DNA of 32,057 nucleotides from Lachnospiraceae bacterium (GTDB lineage: Bacteria; Bacillota; Clostridia; Lachnospirales; Lachnospiraceae): positions 1-32,057 of the forward strand of contig JAGPFR010000028.1 in NCBI GenBank assembly GCA_018056425.1, in the 5' to 3' direction. How positions within the stretch are numbered: position 1 is the stretch's first letter; each line of letters starts with the position of its first letter. The position numbers were made by a program, and so were the translations under genes. This document shows, piece after piece, positions 1 through 6,903 of the stretch. The notes under the pieces were generated by a model. The model did not search any database. It was not told where the DNA came from and saw only the letters and a list, made by a program, of their open reading frames with translations.

Positions 1-22
1 AATAAATTTTCCGGAGAATAAA

Positions 23-883
23 ATGAAACTTACCGACATATATAAAAACAAAGAACAGGTTGTTTCTTTTGAGATTTTTCCTCCCAAGGCTCAGGATGAA
101 CTCGATAATATCGATGAAACTCTGGGCATACTCTGCGATCTGAAGCCTGATTATATCAGTGTGACATTCGGTGCGGGCGGAAGTTCGAATAATAATAAGA
201 CTATCGCAATCTGTAAAAAGATACGCGAGGAATATCATACCGAAGCTGTTGCTCATCTTACCGGCCTTTGCTATGACAAAAATGATATCGATGAGTTCTG
301 TAAACAGCTTGAGGATAACGGCATTGAAAACATTCTTGCATTGAGAGGAGATGTTAATCCCAATGCACCTTCCAAGGGAGTGTTCAATCATGCATCCGAT
401 CTGATCACCTATATCAAGCCCCGCACCGGTTTTTGTATAGCAGGTGCGTGTTATCCCGAGAATCATCCCGATTCGGAGGGCCGCGTTGATGAGATGACGA
501 ATTTACGTAAGAAGGTTGAAGCGGGAGCAGAGGTGCTCCTGAGCCAGCTGTTTTTCGACAATAATGATTTCTATGGTTTTGTTGAGGATGCGAGGATCGC
601 AGGGATCAGTGTTCCGATAACTCCCGGTATCATGCCCTGCCTTTCCGCAAAGACCATTAAGAGAATGGTTACAACCTGCGGTGCAAGACTTCCGGAACGA
701 TTTGCGAAGATCATCGACAGATATGAAGATAATAAAGAAGCACTTTTTGATGCGGGACTGTATTATGCCATAAGTCAGATAATCGATCTTCTTGCATCGG
801 GATGTGACGGGGTTCATATCTATACGATGAACAATCCTGCTGCGGCCAAGAGGATCTGTGAAGGAATCAGAAATATAATTTAA
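23..883 (+). CDS. metF: Methylenetetrahydrofolate reductase (MetF-like)
   Basis: 286 residues, the usual size of a bacterial MetF catalytic domain. It should reduce 5,10-methylene-THF to 5-methyl-THF in the cytoplasm, using FAD, to supply methyl groups for methionine synthesis. Visible family motifs are FEIFPPK (residues 16-22), VTFGAGGS (47-54), the HLTG segment near 78 and LALRGD near 105; the fold is a flavin-binding TIM barrel. A CCGGAG ribosome binding site lies about 8 nt before the ATG. The gene ends just before an intrinsic terminator at 901-931. Its upstream context is outside the window, so operon membership is unknown. The family call is firm; which electron donor it uses (NADH or a ferredoxin/flavin partner, as in some anaerobes) cannot be read from the sequence. 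Confidence 0.93.
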   Translation: MKLTDIYKNKEQVVSFEIFPPKAQDELDNIDETLGILCDLKPDYISVTFGAGGSSNNNKTIAICKKIREEYHTEAVAHLTGLCYDKNDIDEFCKQLEDNGIENILALRGDVNPNAPSKGVFNHASDLITYIKPRTGFCIAGACYPENHPDSEGRVDEMTNLRKKVEAGAEVLLSQLFFDNNDFYGFVEDARIAGISVPITPGIMPCLSAKTIKRMVTTCGARLPERFAKIIDRYEDNKEALFDAGLYYAISQIIDLLASGCDGVHIYTMNNPAAAKRICEGIRNII

Positions 884-900
884 TATGACACAGATGTCAA

Positions 901-931
901 ATCCCACGACTTAACGGTCGTGGGATTTTTT
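901..931. terminator. Intrinsic terminator shared by metF and the AraC gene
   Basis: Perfect 10-bp stem ATCCCACGAC / GTCGTGGGAT with a 6-nt loop, followed by a T run on the plus strand and preceded by AAA (weak T run on the minus strand). The right arm lies inside the last codons of the convergent AraC gene, which stops at 911-913. Confidence 0.85.
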
Positions 932-1738
932 ATATTCGTTAGGGGAACATCCTTTTAATTTCTTGAACTGTCTGTTGAAATGTTCGATGCTGTCATATCC
1001 GCAAAAGGCAGCGGTTTCCGAAATGGTCGTATTCTGATTCAGGAGAAGATATGATGCATATTCTATTCTGGATATGATGATATCTTTGGTGACGGATACG
1101 CCGTACAGCGCCTTATACACATGCTGGAAGTATGAAACGCTCATGTTCATCTCTTCGGCAAGAGCGGATACTTCCCTGATCCTTGCAGCTTCGCCGCCCT
1201 GATAGATCCTGTTTCTGAGAATGTTGAATCTTCTTCTGTAACTTTCGATGGTGCCCGATGTGAAATCTATCGTATTATCAATGTTTTTCTTCTTAATGTC
1301 GCTTATCTTGTACAGAAGAACCCGTATGAGCGAATCCATGATCAGTTCATGATTTTCTGAATTTTTCCTGGCTTCCGCAGCTATCATCTGCATTATCGAA
1401 GAGGGCTCGGAGCTGTCATATAAAGTCAGTGCGACGGAAAATGGAAGCTCCAGCTCTTCAAATAATCCGGCGATCTCTTCGTCATCCCCGCTAAAATGTA
1501 TCCAGTCATCCGTGTAGGGTGCTCCGTGAAGATAGAAATGCTGATAATCCGTCGGCCTGTAGAACAGAAATGACGGTCTTTCCACATATATGGTCTTTAG
1601 CTCTTCACCTTCTTTTATTACATAATAGAAAGGGTTTCTTATGAATATGATGGTATAGTGCCTTATACCGTCCGGTCTTGTTATCTCCCAACCGTCCTGA
1701 TGGTAGTAATTGTATCCTGCGTAAGGGACACTGATCAT
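911..1738 (-). CDS. AraC-family transcriptional regulator
   Basis: 275 residues with the two-part architecture of AraC/XylS regulators. The N-terminal part (about 1-150) is a cupin-like ligand-sensing domain. The C-terminal part (about 170-272) holds two helix-turn-helix units: the first around EVSALAEEMNMSVSYFQHVYK and the second with the typical family segment TISETAAFCGYDSIEHFNRQFKK followed by GCSPNEYK. The start is supported by GGAGG 6 nt upstream. It is divergent from a two-gene ABC exporter, so control of that operon and of its own gene is the natural inference; inverted repeats in the shared intergenic region (1751-1787) are candidate sites. The ligand is unknown; AraC regulators with this layout often respond to sugars, but an exporter neighbour would also fit a peptide or drug signal. 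Confidence 0.9.
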   Translation of the reverse strand: MISVPYAGYNYYHQDGWEITRPDGIRHYTIIFIRNPFYYVIKEGEELKTIYVERPSFLFYRPTDYQHFYLHGAPYTDDWIHFSGDDEEIAGLFEELELPFSVALTLYDSSEPSSIMQMIAAEARKNSENHELIMDSLIRVLLYKISDIKKKNIDNTIDFTSGTIESYRRRFNILRNRIYQGGEAARIREVSALAEEMNMSVSYFQHVYKALYGVSVTKDIIISRIEYASYLLLNQNTTISETAAFCGYDSIEHFNRQFKKLKGCSPNEYKKSHDR

Positions 1739-1750
1739 GCATTTCCTCCG

Positions 1751-1787
1751 ATAATGACATTATTTGGGCTCTTTATAACAAATAATG
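1751..1787. promoter_or_regulatory. Cluster of ATAATG/CATTAT inverted repeats (candidate operator)
   Basis: ATAATG at 1751-1756 and CATTAT at 1758-1763 form a palindrome around one A. CATTATTTG (1758-1766) and CAAATAATG (1779-1787) form a perfect 9-bp inverted repeat whose centres are 21 bp apart, two helical turns. The outer copy coincides with the candidate -10 of the AraC gene, which would suit autorepression. Binding by the neighbouring regulator is inference. Confidence 0.5.
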
Positions 1788-1810
1788 GGTTTGAAAGCAG
1801 AAAAAGTCAA
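1782..1810 (-). promoter_or_regulatory. Candidate promoter of the AraC gene
   Basis: Read on the minus strand: -35 TTGACT (1810-1805), 17-bp spacer, -10 CATTAT (1787-1782). The -35 matches consensus in 5 of 6 bases and the -10 in 4 of 6. The -10 is inside the inverted repeat. Confidence 0.45.
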
Positions 1811-1830
1811 GTATACGGCAGAAAAAACCA

Positions 1831-1858
1831 TTGAATTATCGGCTGGTTGGCTTAATAT
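1831..1858 (+). promoter_or_regulatory. Candidate promoter of the ABC exporter operon
   Basis: TTGAAT (1831-1836), 16-bp spacer, TAATAT (1853-1858), leaving a 5' UTR of about 50 nt. Both hexamers are imperfect, as expected for a promoter that needs an activator. Confidence 0.35.
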
Positions 1859-1915
1859 CTGTTTTATAAAAAGCAGATGATTATGCTGATTTGACTGATA
1901 AAAAGGGTTCATATC

Positions 1916-3694
1916 ATGAGAAAAAAATTAAACGATCCCGAATGGAAGAGAGCCATGAGATGGTTCTACCGTTACCTTTCAAAATATAAATGGAAGGAAG
2001 CGGTGGGACTGATCCTTGTGACGATCTGTGCCGTTCTTAATGTGATCAATCCCAAGATAATGGGAATCATAGTGGATGATGTAATAGGTGACGGAACCGG
2101 AATAATCGACAGGCTCGGTATTCTCCCGGCTGCCGTTGCCCTTATGATAGGGTGTCAGTTTGTCCGCGCCGTCTTAAGACTCGTATCCCAGTGGCTGTTT
2201 GAGACATGCTCCCAGGACATGCTCTATGACATGAGGGACGGGGTTTACAGGAGTCTTCTTCAGAAGGATTTTGCCTTCTATAACAGAAACAGGACCGGCG
2301 ATCTGATGAGCAGACAGACCGGCGATATGATGGCGATAAGACACTTTGTTGCTTACGTTATCTATACGATCTATGAGAACGTGCTCTTATTTGTCATTGC
2401 ACTTGTCATGATCTTTTCGGTTGATTGGAGAATAGGTGCGGCCATGATGACCGTCCTTCCCATAAGCGCTTTTGTCACTTATCTGCAGTCCAAGACCATC
2501 AAGCCCAAGTTCATGAAGATAAGGGACAGGTTCTCTTCACTTAATGCATTTACGCAGGAGAACATCAGCGGAAACCGCGTGGTAAGGGCCTTTGCCAAGG
2601 AAGATTACGAGATAGAGAAGTTCGATAAAGAAAATGCTGCTTACCGCGATTCCGAACTCGATGCTGCCAAGGTATGGACCAAATACGTTCCCGTATTTGA
2701 AGTTCTTTCTTCACTCCTTACAGTCATCCTAATGCTTGTGGGTGGAATAATGTGCGTAAAGGGCGCCATGACGCTCGGAGACATGGTCATAGTAAATTCA
2801 TATCTCTGGATGCTTAATATGCCCCTCAGGATGTTCGGATGGCTGATAAATGACTATCAGAGATTCACCACCTCGGTTGTTAAGATATATACCACCGTTT
2901 CCGAAAAGCCCGGCATTACGAACCCCGGAGGCTCTAAGAGCGAAAGGAAGATAAAGGGAGAAGTCGAATTCTGTGATGTATCCTACAACGTAGAAGGTGA
3001 GCCCATCCTCGATCATGTATCCTTCAAAGTAAAACAGGGAGAGACCGTGGGTATTCTGGGCGCTACGGGATCCGGCAAGACAACCATCATGAATCTGATA
3101 TGCAGATTCTATGATGTAACGGATGGTAAGGTTTTGGTTGACGGAACAGATGTAAGGGATATGGAGCTTCATACTCTTCGTGACGGAATAGGCCTTGCCA
3201 TGCAGGATGTGTTCCTGTTTTCGGATACCATTGAGGGAAATATCGCGTACGGAGATCCGGATTGTACTCTTGAGCAGGTAAAATGGGCTGCCAAGATGGC
3301 TGATGCCGACGGCTTCATTAATGAGATGGCCGATGGATATGACACTGTTGTCGGTGAAAGGGGAATTGGACTTTCCGGCGGACAAAAGCAGAGGATCGCA
3401 CTTGCAAGAGCCATTCTTAAAAAGCCTGCGATAGTTATTCTCGACGATACGACTTCCGCGGTGGATATGGAAACCGAATCCCAGATACAAAAAGATCTTA
3501 AACTCCTTGAGAATGAGACTGTATTTATAATCGCACAGCGCATTTCGTCGCTTAAGGATGCTGATATGATCCTTGTTGTCGAAGACGGAAGGATCACGCA
3601 AAAGGGAACTCACAAGGAACTTGTTTCTCAGGAAGGTTACTATAAGACCGTTTACGAACATCAGCTGGGAAATCTTAAATCACAGACCGCATAA
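1916..3694 (+). CDS. ABC exporter half-transporter, degenerate-site subunit
   Basis: 592 residues: a six-helix membrane domain (about 1-330) fused to an ATPase domain, the type IV exporter layout. Walker A GATGSGKTT is at 382-390 and signature LSGGQ at 486-490. Walker B reads VILDD, so Asp511 replaces the usual catalytic Glu, and the H-loop reads IIAQR, with Gln541 instead of His. Both changes mark the non-hydrolytic Walker site of heterodimeric exporters (BmrC/TM287-like). The partner is encoded 50 nt downstream with no terminator between them. An AAGGG ribosome binding site precedes the ATG. Likely exported cargo is a drug, peptide or lipid; the sequence does not say which. The divergent AraC gene is the probable regulator. 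Confidence 0.92.
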   Translation: MRKKLNDPEWKRAMRWFYRYLSKYKWKEAVGLILVTICAVLNVINPKIMGIIVDDVIGDGTGIIDRLGILPAAVALMIGCQFVRAVLRLVSQWLFETCSQDMLYDMRDGVYRSLLQKDFAFYNRNRTGDLMSRQTGDMMAIRHFVAYVIYTIYENVLLFVIALVMIFSVDWRIGAAMMTVLPISAFVTYLQSKTIKPKFMKIRDRFSSLNAFTQENISGNRVVRAFAKEDYEIEKFDKENAAYRDSELDAAKVWTKYVPVFEVLSSLLTVILMLVGGIMCVKGAMTLGDMVIVNSYLWMLNMPLRMFGWLINDYQRFTTSVVKIYTTVSEKPGITNPGGSKSERKIKGEVEFCDVSYNVEGEPILDHVSFKVKQGETVGILGATGSGKTTIMNLICRFYDVTDGKVLVDGTDVRDMELHTLRDGIGLAMQDVFLFSDTIEGNIAYGDPDCTLEQVKWAAKMADADGFINEMADGYDTVVGERGIGLSGGQKQRIALARAILKKPAIVILDDTTSAVDMETESQIQKDLKLLENETVFIIAQRISSLKDADMILVVEDGRITQKGTHKELVSQEGYYKTVYEHQLGNLKSQTA

Positions 3695-3744
3695 AACGTG
3701 CATAACGGTTTGATCCGATGAAATCTGCTATACGGAGATAAAAG

Positions 3745-5559
3745 ATGGCAAGAAATAAGATAAATGAAGATGAAAATCTGGAGGAGTCATTTGACCTCGA
3801 GCAGCTTAAGAGGCTGGGGCACTATGTAGGTGCTTTCAGGGGAAAGCTGACTGTTGCGGTTGTGATAATGATCATATCCAGCGGTCTGTCCATGCTCATC
3901 CCCATATTTATGAAGAATGTAATGGATGTGATCACACAGTCCAATTTCGGTGATTCACTCTCTCAGGATGAGGCTATCCGCAAGATAGTTTTTTATTCGG
4001 TAGTCACATTCCTGATAACAGTTGTATGCGCGTTCATTACAAGAATTAAGATTAAACTTACATCCCAGGTCGGACAGGGCGTTATCTACAATCTCAGAAG
4101 GGAATTGTTTGTTCATCTGCAGGATCTTCCTTTCTCATATTTTGATGATAAGCCCCACGGTAAGATACAGGTAAGGGTGGTCAACTACGTTAATAACCTG
4201 TCAGACCTTCTCTCAAACGGTATCGTAAATACCATCACCGATATCTTCTCGATGATATTTATCGTGGTCTATATGCTGTATCTCGATGTCAGGTTTACGC
4301 TGATCGTTTTATGCGGAATGCCCATACTCGTATTCATAATCGTGTTCATAAAGAGCAGGCAGCATAAGGCGTGGCAGATACAGTCCAATAAGCAGTCCAA
4401 TCTGAATGCTTATATAGCGGAGTCTGTTAACGGAATCCGCGTAACCCAGTCGTTTGTCAGAGAAGATTACAATGCGGATTATTTCAATGTGCTTAATAAG
4501 GAAGCCCAGAAATCCTGGCTTACGGCAGTAAAATATAATTTTATACTCTGGCCCGTTATCAATAATATAAACGTTATCTCCGCAAGTATTATTTATGTCC
4601 TTGGTATAGGCTGGCTTGCAAGAGGAAATGTAACGATCACTGCAGGACTTCTCATCGCTTTTGCAGGATATGCTTCCAGATTCTGGCAGCCCATAATGAC
4701 ACTTGCAAATTTCTACAACTCTCTGCTGACGGCTGTGTCATATCTGGAGAGGATTTTTGAGACCATAGATGCACCGGTCCTTGTCAAAGATAAAGAGGGT
4801 GCGGGCATCATGCCTCCGATCAAGGGTGAGGTTGAGTATAAAGACGTAAAGTTTGCATATGAAGACGGAGTGGAAATCCTTCACGGCGTATCCTTTAAGG
4901 TTAATCCCGGAGAAAGCTATGCCATCGTAGGACCCACCGGTGCCGGAAAAACCACGATAGTCAATCTGATCAGCAGATTCTACAATGTAACTTCGGGTCA
5001 GATACTTATCGACGGAGTAAATATCGAAGATGTTACCATCAAGTCCCTCCGTACACAGATGGGTGTCATGATGCAGGATTCCTTTATTTTCTCGGGAACG
5101 ATCAAGGACAATATCCGCTACGGCAATAAAGATGCGAGTGATGAAGATGTTATAAGGGCGGCAAAGACAGTATGTGCTCATGACTTTATCATTTCACTTG
5201 AAAACGGATATGAGACTGAAGTAAACGAAAGAGGATCCAGGCTTTCCGCAGGACAGCGCCAGCTGATCTCTTTTGCCAGAGCCGTACTTGCGGATCCCAA
5301 GATCCTCATTCTTGACGAAGCAACCGCGGCAATCGATACCGAAACAGAGATCCTTCTTCAAAAGGGACTTGCCGAGATGCTTAAAGGACGTACGAGTTTT
5401 ATCATTGCCCACAGACTTTCAACGATCAGAAATGCCGACTGCATCATGTATGTTGATCACGGCGTGATCGAAGAAAGAGGAACACATGATGAACTCATGA
5501 AAATCGAAAACGGTAATTACAGACGGTTATGCGAATCACAGCTCAGCGCATTCCAATAA
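3745..5559 (+). CDS. ABC exporter half-transporter, catalytic-site subunit
   Basis: 604 residues, six-helix membrane domain (about 35-345) followed by an ATPase domain. Walker A is GPTGAGKTT (396-404), Walker B ILILDE with catalytic Glu525, and the H-loop has His556 (IIAHR). The signature is changed to LSAGQ (500-504). This is the mirror image of the upstream gene: its intact Walker B and H-loop pair with the partner's intact LSGGQ, while its altered signature faces the partner's degenerate Walker site. The two therefore very likely form one heterodimeric exporter in the cytoplasmic membrane (BmrD/TM288-like role). A GGAG ribosome binding site precedes the ATG. The gene stops 11 nt before the convergent gene's stop codon, with no clear terminator between. 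Confidence 0.92.
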   Translation: MARNKINEDENLEESFDLEQLKRLGHYVGAFRGKLTVAVVIMIISSGLSMLIPIFMKNVMDVITQSNFGDSLSQDEAIRKIVFYSVVTFLITVVCAFITRIKIKLTSQVGQGVIYNLRRELFVHLQDLPFSYFDDKPHGKIQVRVVNYVNNLSDLLSNGIVNTITDIFSMIFIVVYMLYLDVRFTLIVLCGMPILVFIIVFIKSRQHKAWQIQSNKQSNLNAYIAESVNGIRVTQSFVREDYNADYFNVLNKEAQKSWLTAVKYNFILWPVINNINVISASIIYVLGIGWLARGNVTITAGLLIAFAGYASRFWQPIMTLANFYNSLLTAVSYLERIFETIDAPVLVKDKEGAGIMPPIKGEVEYKDVKFAYEDGVEILHGVSFKVNPGESYAIVGPTGAGKTTIVNLISRFYNVTSGQILIDGVNIEDVTIKSLRTQMGVMMQDSFIFSGTIKDNIRYGNKDASDEDVIRAAKTVCAHDFIISLENGYETEVNERGSRLSAGQRQLISFARAVLADPKILILDEATAAIDTETEILLQKGLAEMLKGRTSFIIAHRLSTIRNADCIMYVDHGVIEERGTHDELMKIENGNYRRLCESQLSAFQ

Positions 5560-5570
5560 CATAACCTCCT

Positions 5571-6416
5571 TTAATGATTCCTGCTGCGCTTCCATTCGAG
5601 CATATCACGTCTGCAACCGACATCCCCCCAGGCACTTATTATACTGCCTTGGGGGATGCGTGCTTCTTTGATGGAATCCCCCTTGATCTCCTCATCTTTT
5701 CCGAGCTCCAGAAAGATATTGTTTTCTTTGATATATCTGAGAAGAAAAGGTTCGTATGAAGAATCGCCATAATCGATCTTGTATCTATCCAGATAGTTTC
5801 TTACTGCTTTTTTTCTTTTGCCCGAATCAAATATGAATACTTTTCCGGGGCCGCACATAAGCAGTGTCGGATTTTTGATGAGCCTTCTGGACAGCTCCCA
5901 CATCATTCCGGGATAGAAAATGACCGCATCACCCACAATACCTGCGGCGGTTATGATAAAGCGAAGCCCTGATTCTTCGCCGGATTTATAAAAGGCCGCA
6001 TTTTCTGCGACCATTGATGAGGCCTTATCGAAGTCATACTGTTTATTCTCCTGCGGACGAAAGTGCAGCTTTATATACCTCGATACTCTAAGGTCGTAAA
6101 TTGCCGGTGGATATAACCTGGCGGTGTTTGAAAGAGCATCGCTGAAAATCTCTGTGACCGGAACATTCCATGAAGCAACTTCATCCCTGCCGACCGGAAC
6201 GGCCAGTTCGATATCATCTTCACGTATCCTGCGGCACAGAGTAAGGCTTATACCGGATCTGTATTCCGTAACAAAACCGCCTGAAGGGGTAATTGCCTTC
6301 TTTTTCTTTTCTCCGGTGATCATCAGGGATTTTTTCTCCTTCAGATAACCGTTCAGTGGTCTGTTTATCCAGTTGCCCGGATTACTCTTATCATAATCGT
6401 CCGGTAAAGTTTTCAT
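5571..6416 (-). CDS. Uncharacterised protein, DUF5688-like
   Basis: 281 residues from the ATG at 6416, chosen because AGGGGG lies about 8 nt upstream; an in-frame ATG at 6437 would add 7 residues but lacks such a site. The gene overlaps the end of the upstream HTH gene by 26 nt, so the two are translationally coupled. No signal peptide or membrane helix is evident. The segment SNTARLYPPAI (near the middle) and a later stretch around AAGIVGDAVIFYPGMMWELS resemble the pattern of DUF5688 proteins common in Lachnospiraceae, as I remember it (NTA-R-P-P, then GA-x-YPG-L). That match is by memory and tentative. I cannot assign a function. Pairing with a small HTH protein and divergence from a TIR gene are the only contextual clues. 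Confidence 0.75.
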   Translation of the reverse strand: MKTLPDDYDKSNPGNWINRPLNGYLKEKKSLMITGEKKKKAITPSGGFVTEYRSGISLTLCRRIREDDIELAVPVGRDEVASWNVPVTEIFSDALSNTARLYPPAIYDLRVSRYIKLHFRPQENKQYDFDKASSMVAENAAFYKSGEESGLRFIITAAGIVGDAVIFYPGMMWELSRRLIKNPTLLMCGPGKVFIFDSGKRKKAVRNYLDRYKIDYGDSSYEPFLLRYIKENNIFLELGKDEEIKGDSIKEARIPQGSIISAWGDVGCRRDMLEWKRSRNH

Positions 6417-6717
6417 TTCCTGTCCCCCTGCCTGCAAACAGAATATCTATTGCACCGCAATCTCCGAACAGATCGTTCATATCCAGTTCGGGAACGAGAC
6501 TTTTCAGTCTTCTGAGATGAAAAATATTCATCATTCTCTGACCGTGCTCTATGCGGGATACCTCGGACTGTGAAAGGTTCATAAAATAACCGAGTCTGTC
6601 CTGAGAACATCCAAGCCTGAGGGTTCTCAATTCCCTGAACTTGCTTCCGAAGCTGGCCAGATATTTACGAAAGTCGGGATCGTTATCATATGGAACAAGT
6701 TGATACGTTTTATTCAT
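6391..6717 (-). CDS. Small XRE-type helix-turn-helix protein
   Basis: 108 residues. A Cro/C1-type HTH covers about residues 25-85: FRELRTLR opens helix 1, SQDRLGYFMNLSQSEVSRIE carries the turn and recognition helix, and a helix ending in NDLF closes it. A short tail without recognised domain follows. Translation starts after GGAGAGGAG. It probably binds DNA as a dimer and is first in a two-gene operon with the DUF5688-like gene; it is divergent from the TIR gene with 186 nt between start codons, so it may repress one or both units. Repressor versus antitoxin-like adaptor cannot be decided from sequence. Confidence 0.85.
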   Translation of the reverse strand: MNKTYQLVPYDNDPDFRKYLASFGSKFRELRTLRLGCSQDRLGYFMNLSQSEVSRIEHGQRMMNIFHLRRLKSLVPELDMNDLFGDCGAIDILFAGRGTGNENFTGRL

Positions 6718-6785
6718 GTTTTTCTCCTCTCCGGGATATGCCGTTTCCGGCGGTTAATAGTGACATAATTGATGATAAGAGGAAT

Positions 6786-6803
6786 TTATAACGAACGCTA
6801 TAA
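6786..6803. promoter_or_regulatory. Inverted repeat TTATA-8-TATAA (candidate operator)
   Basis: TTATA (6786-6790) and TATAA (6799-6803) flank an 8-bp centre in the divergent HTH/TIR control region. The left arm overlaps the candidate minus-strand -10 (TATAAA) of the HTH gene, whose -35 could be ATGACA about 18 bp upstream on that strand. Near-direct repeats GTGACATAATT (6762 region) and GTGTCATAATT (6808 region) bracket it. Confidence 0.3.
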
Positions 6804-6854
6804 GGCTGTGTCATAATTGCTTAAATTTTTCAAAATTATTGGGAATATGTAATG

Positions 6855-6863
6855 TGATATAAT
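6855..6863 (+). promoter_or_regulatory. Extended -10 promoter of the TIR gene
   Basis: TGA followed by a perfect TATAAT (6858-6863) forms an extended -10 element. No good -35 is found at the expected distance (ATTATT at 6835-6840), which the extended -10 can compensate for. Predicted transcript start is near 6870, giving a leader of about 35 nt. Confidence 0.6.
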
Positions 6864-6903
6864 TAAGAAGTCAGTGCGGTTATACAAGAAAAGGAGCTTA
6901 TAT

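Noticed and set aside
1-22. SAM or cobalamin riboswitch controlling metF
   Set aside because: Only 22 nt of upstream sequence are in the window, so nothing can be said.
2798-3661. Long antisense open frame (287 codons) within the first exporter gene
   Set aside because: It lies opposite strong ABC motifs, has no ribosome binding site and resembles no protein; it arises from codon bias on the coding strand.
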